From Chloroflexota bacterium (lineage in GTDB: Bacteria; Chloroflexota; Anaerolineae; 4572-78; J111): a DNA stretch of 64,000 bases. This document shows, in pieces, positions 1-8,102 of the stretch; within the stretch, counting starts at the first letter, position 1, and each line of letters starts with the position of its first letter. Made by a program: the position numbers and the translations under genes. The notes beneath the pieces are model-generated. The model was not told where the DNA came from. It made no database searches and was given only the letters and a program-made list of their open reading frames with translations. The stretch spans positions 62,001 through 126,000 of the forward strand of contig BOKF01000016.1 in the NCBI GenBank assembly GCA_016860845.1, given 5' to 3'.

Positions 1-196
1 CCGACCAGGGTATCTTCCTCACGGCCAGCGACCAGGAGAGCACCCGGATCGAGGTTGTCATGCGGAACACGCCCAGCGACCTGATCTTTTTGGTGCCCAG
101 CGGCCTGGGCGCCGGGGAATACCGGCTGGAAGTGTGGCGCGTTTTGGGACAGAACTCCGCACCGGCGTGTTGAAGCAGTCGCTCATTGTGACTTAA
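1..196 (+). pseudogene. C-terminal fragment of a DUF4469-like protein, apparently frameshifted
   Basis: A coding frame enters from outside the window in frame 3 and reads DQGIFLTASDQEST, then DLIFLVPSGLGAGEYRLEV. This resembles the C-terminal Ig-like DUF4469 domain found behind HU-like DNA-binding domains. In that frame it stops at 171-173 right after a Gln-Asn-Ser stretch. The neighbouring frame from 152 continues the family-like ending ELRTGVLKQSLIVT to a TAA at 194-196. One missing G near 153 would join the two. Either the gene is broken at its end or the assembly has a single-base error. The family call is from memory of the motif; the frame break is read directly. Confidence 0.5.
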
Positions 197-250
197 CTGG
201 AGTTTTCCCCTCTACTCAAGGATCAAGTTAGCCGCGTATCTCTCTTTATA

Positions 251-287
251 GAAAAGACCCCAAGGGGTAGCACCCTGGGGTCTTTTC
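251..287. terminator. Hairpin terminator after the DUF4469-like gene
   Basis: A perfect 12-bp stem (251-262 with 276-287, arm GAAAAGACCCCA) encloses a 13-nt loop and is followed by CTCTTTT. It lies 55 bp after the restored stop of the plus-strand fragment, so it most likely ends that transcript. The A-rich left arm would also give a weaker U tract on the other strand. Confidence 0.8.
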
Positions 288-330
288 TCTTTTGGAGATG
301 GATAATTCGCCAATGGAGAAGTAGCTTAAG

Positions 331-349
331 TCCCTCCCTTTGGGAGGGA
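331..349. repeat. Short inverted repeat, TCCCTCCC-TTT-GGGAGGGA
   Basis: A perfect 8-bp inverted repeat with a 3-nt loop, followed by another AGGGAGGG copy at 353-360. It sits in gene-free DNA and has no U tract, so it looks like an intergenic repeat and not a terminator. Confidence 0.6.
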
Positions 350-429
350 TTTAGGGAGGGCTTTTCCACCCACCGCGTGTGTCCTTGTCAAATGTCTAAA
401 AAGCTGTCTGAAAAGGCGTAATGTGGAGG

Positions 430-488
430 TCGTAGTAACGACTTCAGTCGTTTGCAGCCCCACCATTGACGACTAAAGTCATCACTAC
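430..488. repeat. Imperfect inverted repeat around a GTAGTNANGACTTNAGTCGT arm
   Basis: The arm ending at 451 and the arm at 469-488 match as reverse complements at 17 of 20 positions, with about 17 nt between them. The element lies just beyond the stop of the BatD-like gene, which reads toward it. It is probably a copy of a dispersed intergenic element; no other copy of this family was seen in the window. Confidence 0.6.
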
Positions 489-506
489 AAACACTTTTTA
501 GAGGCT

Positions 507-2336
507 CTAACGTTCAGCCTTCAGCGCCTTATCTAACTCCCACAGCAGGGCATCGGTCTCGGCCATCAACCCCCACCCGGCGTCGCCGGTAGCGGGGCCG
601 TAGCGGCCTATTTCGCTCTGGGCCAGGCAGGTCTCCAGGCGTTCGATCAGGTCCTCGCTCAGCCCGGCCTGGCGCAGGCGGCGGGCCAATTCGGTGCGGG
701 TCAGACCCTTCACCGGGGTTTTTAAGGCCGCGCCGAGATAATTTTGCAGAGCCAGGCTGACGACTTTGTAATTATCGTCCTGACCGCGCATCGCCGCAGC
801 CAGGCTCGGATGCAGGGTGTGGCGAGGTTGACGCAGCGCCTTGGTTTCGGGCCGCAGCCTGGGCACAGCAAGCAGGGGACGGCGCTGCTGCTGCCACCAC
901 CACAATCCACCCGCGCCCAGCGCGGCCGCCACCGGCAGCGCGCCGCACAATCCGATGACCAGCAGTCCCAGCACCGGCAGAGTGATTCTTTGGACCACAT
1001 CAGGTGAAACCACTAAACCCGGATTTACCTCAGGATTGACCGGGACGGGGGTGGTCGCCGTTAGCGCGGCAACCGGCGTAGCTGCGGGGGTTGGCGTTGC
1101 GGCAGCGGCCGGGTCCGGCGTGGGAACCGGGATCACTTTGACTGTCAAGGGCTGGCTGGAGATCGTCCGGTACTCGCCCGCAATCGGGTCGAAGTAGACA
1201 AAGGTGGCCGGCTGCAGGGTAAATTCGCCGGTCTGGTCAGCCACCACCAGGCGTTCAAAGACGCGCGTGCCGGTCATCAGCCCGTCTTCCTGGGTATCGG
1301 TGGTCAGGCTGGAGAGGGAGTCGTACATGCGCCAGCCGGCCAAATCGGGCCAGACCGGCTCCGGCAGCAGCGGAATATTGCCCAGGCCGCTGACCGCCAC
1401 CAGGAAGGTTGAGGGTTGGTTGACCACGGCTACTTGCGGACTGAAAGAGCTTTCGATTTTGAATTGGCCGACCGCCCCGCTGAAATGAGGCGGCGCATTC
1501 TGCGGCAGGGGTTTGACTTCGACTGTGACCGGGTCGGTGTAAAGCTCCACCGGCTGTTCGTAAATATTGCCGGGGAACATCAGCCGGGCCGGGCCGATGG
1601 TAATATCACCGGCGCTTTTGGGAAACAGGGCGGTACGAATCTCGCTGATGAGGTAGGTCCGGCCATCAATATCTAAGTTGTACTCGCGCACCGGCAGGCC
1701 CATCGTCTCAAAACCGACAAAGAGGGGGCCATCTAACTCTGGCTGGCGGTAGACTTGAATGGCCTGGTAAAAGCGAAAGGTATAGATAATTTGCTGGCCC
1801 AGGTAGGGTTTGGGCTGGTCAACCTGAGCTTCGATAAAGAAGTCCTGCCCTTGCAGCGTGGGCGGCGGGGAGATATTGGCCGGCTTTACTGCGTTTCCGG
1901 CCGAAGGAGCCGGCGGCGCGCCCTGGCTGACCTCAATCGAGATGGGCGCAGCTTTGTAAACCTGCTCGTCAATTTTCACGCTGACCGAGGGAATGGTCAA
2001 GGTGCCGGTGCGGCGGGGCTGCAGGCGATAGGTATAGGTCACCTGGGTATGAATTTTGCCGTTGACGACACTGACGTCGGTGGAAATGTCCAGATCAACG
2101 ACCGCCAGCCCGTCGAGGCGGGGCAAAATTGGCCGGGGCTGCAAGGGTGAGTCATCGGTGACGGTGACGCTCAAAATGACCAGTTCATCGGTGGAAAAGT
2201 GAGTGCTGTTGACGCTAGCGGTAATGGGGGATTCTTGAGCGCTGGCGGTGGGGGGGAATAGGCTGAGGCAAAGGCTGAGGCTGAGGAGAAGAATAAGGCT
2301 CACAGCCATCCTGCTGAGCGAACGATAATCCTTCAA
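507..2336 (-). CDS. BatD-like protein, exported and membrane-anchored
   Basis: A 609-residue protein with an N-terminal signal segment (about residues 10-33), tandem beta-sandwich regions opening with SVNSTHFSTDELVILSVTV, a Pro/Thr/Ala-rich linker, one strong transmembrane segment near residues 450-480, and a short cytoplasmic helical tail. This matches the BatD family (called oxygen tolerance in Bacteroides aerotolerance operons), usually encoded beside MoxR and von Willebrand A genes. Those partners are not adjacent here. The TTG start at 2336 is preferred because GGGAGG stands five bases before it; the ATG at 2309 lacks such a site. The exact function of BatD in Chloroflexota is unknown. 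Confidence 0.75.
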   Translation of the reverse strand: MKDYRSLSRMAVSLILLLSLSLCLSLFPPTASAQESPITASVNSTHFSTDELVILSVTVTDDSPLQPRPILPRLDGLAVVDLDISTDVSVVNGKIHTQVTYTYRLQPRRTGTLTIPSVSVKIDEQVYKAAPISIEVSQGAPPAPSAGNAVKPANISPPPTLQGQDFFIEAQVDQPKPYLGQQIIYTFRFYQAIQVYRQPELDGPLFVGFETMGLPVREYNLDIDGRTYLISEIRTALFPKSAGDITIGPARLMFPGNIYEQPVELYTDPVTVEVKPLPQNAPPHFSGAVGQFKIESSFSPQVAVVNQPSTFLVAVSGLGNIPLLPEPVWPDLAGWRMYDSLSSLTTDTQEDGLMTGTRVFERLVVADQTGEFTLQPATFVYFDPIAGEYRTISSQPLTVKVIPVPTPDPAAAATPTPAATPVAALTATTPVPVNPEVNPGLVVSPDVVQRITLPVLGLLVIGLCGALPVAAALGAGGLWWWQQQRRPLLAVPRLRPETKALRQPRHTLHPSLAAAMRGQDDNYKVVSLALQNYLGAALKTPVKGLTRTELARRLRQAGLSEDLIERLETCLAQSEIGRYGPATGDAGWGLMAETDALLWELDKALKAER

Positions 2337-2773
2337 AACGACCTCCCTTCCTGCTCGACCATACTGACATAATATATTGTAACCAGCGCCCCCATTTTTT
2401 TCAAGCCTGCTAAGCCGGTTAGGAGGAGTGCTTCCCCTCTATTCCCCTCTAAATTACTGCAAATCAAATTATTTTGCAATGAAATTAAGGTTTGCCGGCC
2501 TATTTTTGTGCTATAATAGTTTTAACAATTCTAACAAATTGCTCCGAATATCTCCTCAGTTTCATTTCATCTCAAGAATTGCCTCTTTGACCTCTATTCG
2601 GGTCAATGAACCTTAATGCTATATTCCTTGAATATCGAATTAACCGGCTCTCACTGTCGGGTGACTCTCTGTGCCGGATAGATTTTTAGCGGCAAGTCTG
2701 CGCAGATACCTGCGAGAGTGCACTGCTGCGGCTGGCACAACCGGGTCAACTTGATGGAACGCGTGGAGGGGTT
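2337..2773. other. Intergenic region between divergent genes
   Basis: This 437-bp stretch separates the BatD-like gene from the BTAD regulator, which are transcribed away from each other. It is AT-rich around 2455-2560. A 62-codon open frame at 2428-2616 has no ribosome site and no recognisable sequence, so it is not called. The region should hold promoters for both neighbours. Confidence 0.6.
2509..2517 (+). promoter_or_regulatory. Extended -10 promoter candidate, TGCTATAAT
   Basis: TGCTATAAT fits an extended -10 element. It lies 256 bp before the BTAD regulator start, so a long leader would be needed. A poor -35 candidate precedes it. Confidence 0.4.
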
Positions 2774-4105
2774 ATGGCCATCGTGTCCAGGAAAGAGCCA
2801 AACTATGTTTGGTCAGAAAAGAGCCAAGCTGACTGGTGCTCAGCCCGCGACCTGCTCAAGCAGGCTCAGTACGAGTTAGTGGCTGAATTTCTCGGTCAAA
2901 AACAAAGAGAAAGTGAGCAGACCGGTAACGTGCTTCTGGCCGACATGCTGGCCGCAGTTCGCCAAATCTGCCTGGCATGTCAGCAAAACCAAGCGGGGGC
3001 TGAATGGTTCTGGCAAGCCTATCAAGAGGCTGGTCAACGTGAACGAGAGTTGAAACAACTGCTTTGTACTCTGCTTGAACTCGTTGAAGAAGAGTGCATT
3101 CTTGAATTGTCGGCAAAGCAGGCCCCATTAGTCACTATTCCCACCGGCGAGTTAAACCGCTCTGAGCGCGACCTTCACCCTCTGTGGCGACGCATTCAGC
3201 GCTTACTGGGGTGGGAGTCAACTTTTCACTTGCCCAATCCAGCAGTGCCAGCCCTGCCTACCCCTGTAAAAACAGAGTTGCCGGTTAACTACCCGGTTAG
3301 AGTTGAGCTAGAGCAAAAGAAGCCAAGTGCATCATCACTCTTTATCTACTGCTTGGGGATATTTCGGGTTTATCAGAATGAGAAACTCATTGAAAAGTGG
3401 CTTGGCCATAAATCTAAATCTATCTTTAAATATATGCTTATCCACCAGGATCATCCCATCCACTGCGAGATTCTGATGGATGTTTTTTGGCCCGATGTTG
3501 ACCCCGAAGCGGCGCGCCGAAACCTGCACCAGGCTATCTATTTGCTACGGCAGACTCTGCAAACTGGATCGCCTGACTTACCCTATGTTTTATCTGAAGA
3601 TGGCGGCTATCGCTTTAATCCGGAGTTAGAGTTGTGGATTGATAGTGAAGCCTTTGGCCGCTGTTATGAAACCGGCCAACAATTAGAGCGCCAGGGGCGC
3701 ATGCTTGAAGCTGTCAGGGAGTATGAGATGGCTGAAAGCTTATACCAGGGCGAATTTTTAGTTGAGGATATTTATGAAGACTGGTCATTGATGCATCGGG
3801 AGAATTTGAAACACACTCATCTCGATATTCTGGATCGGTTGAGCCAGTACTACTGCGCTCAAGAACAATTTGCCTTGTGCATTGCTTATTGTCAAAAAAT
3901 TTTGCAGGTGGATAATTGTCGCGAAGATGCTCACTGTTGCTTGATGCGCTGTTACCTGCATCAGGGCCAACGGCATCTGGCCCTGCGCCAGTATCATCTT
4001 TGCGTCGAGGCTTTGGCCCGCGAGCTTGAGGTGTCGCCGATGCCGGCTACAGTGGAACTTTACTGTCAAATTTGCAGGAATCAAACTCATTTTTCAGAAA
4101 TCTGA
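2774..4105 (+). CDS. BTAD-domain (SARP-like) transcriptional regulator
   Basis: 443 residues. Residues 1-150 are helical and unrecognised. From about 188 there is a winged-helix domain of the OmpR/SARP kind, opening FIYCLGIFRVYQNE, with the typical LMDVFWPDVDPEAARRNLHQ segment. From about 300 to the end there is a TPR-like bacterial transcriptional activator domain containing YQGEFLVEDIYEDW and the family ending ELEVSPMPATVELY. Such proteins activate nearby genes. The start has GGAGGG three bases upstream. The next two genes lie on the same strand and are obvious candidates for control. No receiver or ATPase domain is present, so the N-terminal part may be the sensor; that is inference. Confidence 0.85.
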   Translation: MAIVSRKEPNYVWSEKSQADWCSARDLLKQAQYELVAEFLGQKQRESEQTGNVLLADMLAAVRQICLACQQNQAGAEWFWQAYQEAGQRERELKQLLCTLLELVEEECILELSAKQAPLVTIPTGELNRSERDLHPLWRRIQRLLGWESTFHLPNPAVPALPTPVKTELPVNYPVRVELEQKKPSASSLFIYCLGIFRVYQNEKLIEKWLGHKSKSIFKYMLIHQDHPIHCEILMDVFWPDVDPEAARRNLHQAIYLLRQTLQTGSPDLPYVLSEDGGYRFNPELELWIDSEAFGRCYETGQQLERQGRMLEAVREYEMAESLYQGEFLVEDIYEDWSLMHRENLKHTHLDILDRLSQYYCAQEQFALCIAYCQKILQVDNCREDAHCCLMRCYLHQGQRHLALRQYHLCVEALARELEVSPMPATVELYCQICRNQTHFSEI

Positions 4106-4260
4106 AAATTGAGAAAAAAATGAGTCAAAATTGAATGACAAATAGTAGACTGAATTTAACCAATCAATAAGTTTGTTCTCGAGAACAGCCGTTGATTGTA
4201 CGTAAGTGGTTCACCGGGAGCCACTCGTACACCCAAAATTAGCTGAAAGGAGATTTAGAA
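4106..4260. promoter_or_regulatory. Leader region between regulator and small beta protein
   Basis: 155 bp, AT-rich at its start. It contains TTCTCGAGAA at 4176-4185 (within GTTCTCGAGAAC), a perfect 12-bp palindrome that could be a regulator site. It ends with AAAGGAGA before the next gene. Any promoter role is inferred. Confidence 0.35.
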
Positions 4261-4686
4261 ATGCCGTTTGAACATCCATTTACAGGTCCAGCGATGACTG
4301 CAACTGCAAGCGCAGTTGTATTGGACCCTGCTGGCGTCCAGCCAAGCACCATCATCCAGACTGAAGATGCCTGGCGCATCCGGGTCAATTGGCAGATCAG
4401 CGGCGCCGCCGCGCCCATGCTCGCCGGTGATTGGACGGTGAGAGCTTTTCTTGAGTCTATTGGCCCCGGTTTTGAAGGTCAGGTGGGACCGACCAGGGTT
4501 GTCCCTCTGAATCCTCCTGCCCCGGCCTTAGTGCGCAACTACACCACGGACATTGATGTTCCGGGCAACACCGTGGCGGCTGGCACCTACAAGTTGGTGA
4601 CGCTCATCAATTATGCTCACCTGGGGGTGCCTGGCGAAATGGCTGCCTTTGTCGAAGGGCCGGTTTTACAATTCTATAGCCATTGA
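4261..4686 (+). CDS. Small all-beta protein of unknown function, paralogous domain 1
   Basis: 141 residues, not recognised. It has no signal peptide and no membrane segment. The predicted strands alternate with Gly/Pro turns, and it ends with MAAFVEGPVLQFYSH. The ending, and the pattern before it (AGTYKLVTLINYAHLG, then a Met-Ala and an EG-x-x-LQ-x-Y tail), match the last 100 residues of the protein encoded next at 4852-5793, so the two share a domain. AAAGGAGA lies eight bases before the ATG. It may be one part of a small system run by the BTAD regulator just upstream; that is inference from position only. Confidence 0.7.
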   Translation: MPFEHPFTGPAMTATASAVVLDPAGVQPSTIIQTEDAWRIRVNWQISGAAAPMLAGDWTVRAFLESIGPGFEGQVGPTRVVPLNPPAPALVRNYTTDIDVPGNTVAAGTYKLVTLINYAHLGVPGEMAAFVEGPVLQFYSH

Positions 4687-4719
4687 TCGGTAGGGTGCTT
4701 CTTTTGACGCCACACTTGC

Positions 4720-4748
4720 CCCGCCAGAGCAGTTGACGCTCTGGCGGG
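4720..4748 (+). terminator. Intercistronic hairpin without U tract
   Basis: A perfect 11-bp stem (CCCGCCAGAGC, 7-nt loop) lies 34 bp after the first beta-protein gene. No T run follows. It may lower readthrough into the second gene or protect the first message; it is not a classical terminator. Confidence 0.5.
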
Positions 4749-4851
4749 AGCAACTTACTCAAATAGTTCGAGAGGAATTTGTCTCTGTCTGAAATGGTAG
4801 CTGCACTCGAAATTCTAACTATCCAAAATTGAAGCTTAGAGGGGAAAATCT

Positions 4852-5793
4852 ATGGCCAGCAAAAATTTACCCGTTGCAAAAGCTGAGGACCGGCTGCCAA
4901 CTGGTGATGACTTCAAAGTTATTACCGGCGTTGGTCCTGGTATTGAACATCGCCTTCATCAAGCCGGTATCCAAACCTTTGCTCAGCTTGCTGCCCTGGC
5001 GCCTACCGAGATCGCCGCATTAGTCAGCGATTTGGCCGGCATGTCTGCCGAGCGCATCGCCAAGCAAGACTGGACCGGTCAAGCTCGTAAACTAATTCCG
5101 GAGTCAGCAGAAATCGGCCCCCAATCTGGAGAAACTTTACCCAGGGCACACCAACACTATGCGACATTTACAATTGAATTGTTATTGGATGAGGATAATA
5201 ATGTGCGCCGGACCCGGATCGCACACATTCAGGATAAGGATGAAGACACTTGGGCCGGTTGGGCCGGGACTCGCATAGTAGGTTTTATCACCAGGCGGGC
5301 AGCACTACGGCTATCAGAGAGTGAACCAGTTTCCGTAAGTGCGGTCATAGCCGAACCCCCTTCTGTAGCTACCAGGGTGGCTGAACCAAGCCCGACCCTG
5401 GCCACTTCGGCTAGTCCTGTGAGCAGTTCACTGCGCTTGCATCAGTTGGAAACTGTACCGGTTGATGTCACAGGCCCGTGCAGTATTTTGCACTACGGCC
5501 AGCCATTCAACATGCATCTCACCCTTGACCTGACCGGAGTGGCAATGTTAAGTGACGGCTCACTCACCTATTCGGCAGCAATTTACGCCAAAAATCTGAA
5601 TGATGGTTCAACCCATATAGTGGGTGAAACTCAAGGCGCCATCACTTCCGAAGAAAAGCTGACGATTAATATGGCAGGCATTCCTCTGGGACGAGGCGCT
5701 TATCGGCTTGAAGCTGTGGCAACCCTCATTTCGCCATCAGTTAAGCCTGGCCCGATGGCTTACCTTGAGGGTAGCTTACTCCAGGTTTACTAA
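4852..5793 (+). CDS. Helix-hairpin-helix protein with the shared C-terminal beta domain
   Basis: 313 residues. Residues 22-75 form a helix-hairpin-helix region of the DUF4332 kind (FKVITGVGPGIEHRLHQAG, then IQTFAQLAALAPTEIAALV), as used for DNA or protein binding. A middle segment (about 100-160) contains FTIELLLDEDNNVRRTRIAH. After a Ser/Pro-rich linker, residues 200-313 carry the beta domain seen in the protein at 4261-4686, ending MAYLEGSLLQVY. GAGGGG precedes the ATG. Its TAA overlaps the stop of the convergent zinc-ribbon gene by four bases. Function unknown; the architecture suggests an adaptor that brings the beta domain to another partner. Confidence 0.7.
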   Translation: MASKNLPVAKAEDRLPTGDDFKVITGVGPGIEHRLHQAGIQTFAQLAALAPTEIAALVSDLAGMSAERIAKQDWTGQARKLIPESAEIGPQSGETLPRAHQHYATFTIELLLDEDNNVRRTRIAHIQDKDEDTWAGWAGTRIVGFITRRAALRLSESEPVSVSAVIAEPPSVATRVAEPSPTLATSASPVSSSLRLHQLETVPVDVTGPCSILHYGQPFNMHLTLDLTGVAMLSDGSLTYSAAIYAKNLNDGSTHIVGETQGAITSEEKLTINMAGIPLGRGAYRLEAVATLISPSVKPGPMAYLEGSLLQVY

Positions 5794-6101
5794 TCTATTA
5801 TCGTTGACCAATCATCGAAATCAACATTCTTCAAAGCTTCTTCTATGGCGAGACGTAGCTCGTCCGATAGCAAAGGTTCTTCATCTTCGCTAACTTGGGG
5901 CGGACTGAGGCGCAAACCACCTTTACCGCCGCTATGCAGCGCATATTCGTCGCCTATTTCAAGAATGATTTTTTTGTAAGCCGGCGGCCATTGCATCAGA
6001 AATCGTCGCCCACAGGTGGGGCAGCACCACTCTTCGGCGCCCGAGGGATGGGTTTTCTCTAATTGCATTTCGTGTTGTTCTGGTTGAAATTCGTTAGACA
6101 T
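5790..6101 (-). CDS. Small zinc-ribbon protein of unknown function
   Basis: 103 residues, with CPTCGRRFLMQWPP at about residues 27-40. This single CxxC knuckle is followed by a Trp-Pro-Pro segment seen in short zinc-ribbon proteins. The C-terminal 35 residues are acidic and probably helical. It is convergent with the HhH/beta-domain gene and shares four bases with its end. A GAGAGGA lies rather far upstream of the ATG. No family was recognised. Confidence 0.6.
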   Translation of the reverse strand: MSNEFQPEQHEMQLEKTHPSGAEEWCCPTCGRRFLMQWPPAYKKIILEIGDEYALHSGGKGGLRLSPPQVSEDEEPLLSDELRLAIEEALKNVDFDDWSTIID

Positions 6102-6303
6102 ACAGAATTTTTTATCCTCTCATCAATAACTTATTAATAATATCTGTAGATTACAATAGAAATGTCGCTGCGGCAAAGAGACAAAGGTCATCAATAGGGC
6201 CTGCCGTAAGGCCTTAATTATTTTCCCGGAAGTACAAATACTTTGGCCTCACGTCATCCAGGGGCGATTTATTCCTCGGCCAAGCCTCGATTACCGGTCA
6301 GTC

Positions 6304-7419
6304 TCAATCAAACTTATGAAACGTCACCCGGTAGGAGTAATGCCCGCGGCAGACCTGGTTATTTTGCTGCGCCCAGCGGCACTTCTCGACGCTGCCGTCG
6401 CAGTAGCCGTTGGCGGCTAACACCTCGGCGGGAATTAGCTCGTCGTGAGAGGTAAAGCTGTAGCTCTCCTCGCTGGTATAGGGGGTGCCGTCAATGTGCC
6501 GCTTGACTTTTAAGGACATGCTGTTCATCCAGAGGGTGACCTCGGCTGTCCCCGGTCCTTTATCCCCGGAGGCGACCTCGATATTGTTGAAGGTGTCGCC
6601 GATGACCACGCCATCCATGGGCGTGCCCGGTGGCGGGCCTTGCAGCACGGTCACATAAATGCTGTGATTGCCGATGCAGCCGCCATTCTCCCAAATCGGG
6701 ACCATGGCTTGATAGGTAACGCAGAAATCCTGGCCGCAGCGCAGTTGATCTTCTAACTCGGCGGGGGTCTGCGGCTCGCTGCCGCCCTGCTCACCCTGGC
6801 TGCTTCCCTCTGCCGCTGCTGCCGCTTGGGGCGCGGGCGTGGCTGTCGGTGGGGGGGGCGGGGCTGCGGCGATTGGAACAGCGTTAGTTGGACCGGCGGC
6901 CTGGACCAATTCGCCAAAAACCCAGCCCAGGCTGTTATCGGCCAGGCTGATTTGCCACCAACTGTTATCCTGGTTGCGGCCCGTGACCGGCGCGCTCTGG
7001 CCCGGCTCAATCTGGCCGAGCACCGGGTAATCCGTTCCCGGCCCGGAGCGGATATTGATCTTGGTGGTCGAATCTGGCGGCAGGGAGACCACCGGAGCCG
7101 GTTCGGGCGTTGGCGAAGGGATGGGAGTCGGCGAAGGGACCGGCGTAAAAGTCGGCACAGGGGTGCTGGTCGCGGAAGGTTCGGGAGAGGGGGTCGGTAG
7201 GGCTGTGGCTGAGGAGGTGGCAATCGGCGCTGATACCGTTGTCACGCTGGCGGTTTCAGCCGGAACTACCTGGGTGGGTTGTTGGGTGGGTTCAGGCTGG
7301 GTCAAGAAACTTACCGGCGTGGCGGTAGGGGACGGTGGGGTGGGCGTCGCTGCCCCGCAGGCGGTCAAGCCGGTAGAAAACAACAGGATGAAACCAAGCA
7401 AAATTTGGGAAATTTTCAT
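6304..7419 (-). CDS. Lipoprotein with SH3b domain and Pro/Thr-rich linker
   Basis: About 371 residues from the ATG at 7419. The annotated open frame begins five codons earlier with TTG, but AAGGA and GAGG fit the ATG. A lipobox (LTAC) ends a 20-residue signal. Then come a long Thr/Pro/Ser linker, a bacterial SH3 domain (INIRSGPGTDYPVLGQI, GWVFGELVQ) at about 125-180, a second Pro-rich linker, and a C-terminal domain with four or more cysteines (about 230-371). SH3b domains usually bind cell-wall or other peptides. The protein is probably displayed outside the membrane. The C-terminal domain is not recognised. Confidence 0.75.
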   Translation of the reverse strand: MKISQILLGFILLFSTGLTACGAATPTPPSPTATPVSFLTQPEPTQQPTQVVPAETASVTTVSAPIATSSATALPTPSPEPSATSTPVPTFTPVPSPTPIPSPTPEPAPVVSLPPDSTTKINIRSGPGTDYPVLGQIEPGQSAPVTGRNQDNSWWQISLADNSLGWVFGELVQAAGPTNAVPIAAAPPPPPTATPAPQAAAAAEGSSQGEQGGSEPQTPAELEDQLRCGQDFCVTYQAMVPIWENGGCIGNHSIYVTVLQGPPPGTPMDGVVIGDTFNNIEVASGDKGPGTAEVTLWMNSMSLKVKRHIDGTPYTSEESYSFTSHDELIPAEVLAANGYCDGSVEKCRWAQQNNQVCRGHYSYRVTFHKFD

Positions 7420-7556
7420 TATCCTTTTCCTCAAAGCTAAAGGGCCAACTCGCTTGCGCTAAGTTAGACGGCAAGTTGACAGAATGCTTTAAAATTATAG
7501 CTGTCTTAGTTTGGGCGTCAAAAAGAGTCACTTGGCGTTAGGATTTATAACAGGGG

Positions 7557-8030
7557 TTACTCTGCCATTGAGCAGGTCACAAATACCTCGACCGGCGGCT
7601 GTGCCAATTGCAGAACCAGCGTTTGCCGTTTCATCGGTACGGGGCTGTGGCCCATTGAGGCATGGGAAATAAGAAGTTGTTCGTCTCGTGAGTAGACCGA
7701 GAAACCGCCGGGGTTTAAGTACACGGCTCGGGTGAGGTAGGGTTTGGTTCCGGGGACAGCGGGGAGCGGCTGGCCCAGCAAATCGGCTGCTTGCTGCGCG
7801 GTAATTTCTAACGCCGCCGTGGTTTCGAGCAGTTTCTCGGCGGCTGCTTGCTGGGCGACGGCTACTTCATGAAGCTGCTTGAAATCCAACACCTGCCAGC
7901 CTGTGAGCGGGTATATTTTTGCCGGTGGTGGATTATACCAGGAGTCGATGGTGGTCGCGGCGCGGTCATCCCGGCAGGCGGCAAGCAGCCCGATGAAAAG
8001 GAGACAAGCGCAGAACAATCTGGCAGTCAT
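7557..8030 (-). CDS. Putative lipoprotein, unknown
   Basis: About 157 residues from the ATG at 8030; the open frame extends five codons to a TTG. The N-terminus is a short lipoprotein signal ending LLAAC. The rest contains an Ala-rich helical stretch (about 60-85) and a beta-rich C-terminal part (PYLTRAVYLNPGGFSVYSRD) ending VEVFVTCSMAE. No family recognised. It lies downstream of the nucleoside-type permease genes on the same strand, 72 bp after the last one, and could share their transcript. Confidence 0.55.
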   Translation of the reverse strand: MTARLFCACLLFIGLLAACRDDRAATTIDSWYNPPPAKIYPLTGWQVLDFKQLHEVAVAQQAAAEKLLETTAALEITAQQAADLLGQPLPAVPGTKPYLTRAVYLNPGGFSVYSRDEQLLISHASMGHSPVPMKRQTLVLQLAQPPVEVFVTCSMAE

Positions 8031-8102
8031 TGGGAGGCAGTTCAATAGGTTGTTATCGCCAGGGTGGCCCCGGCAATACCCACGGATAAACCCGACATCG
8101 CA

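Noticed and set aside
2428..2616. A 62-codon open frame.
   Set aside because: It has no ribosome site, odd composition and no recognisable sequence; it lies in promoter DNA.
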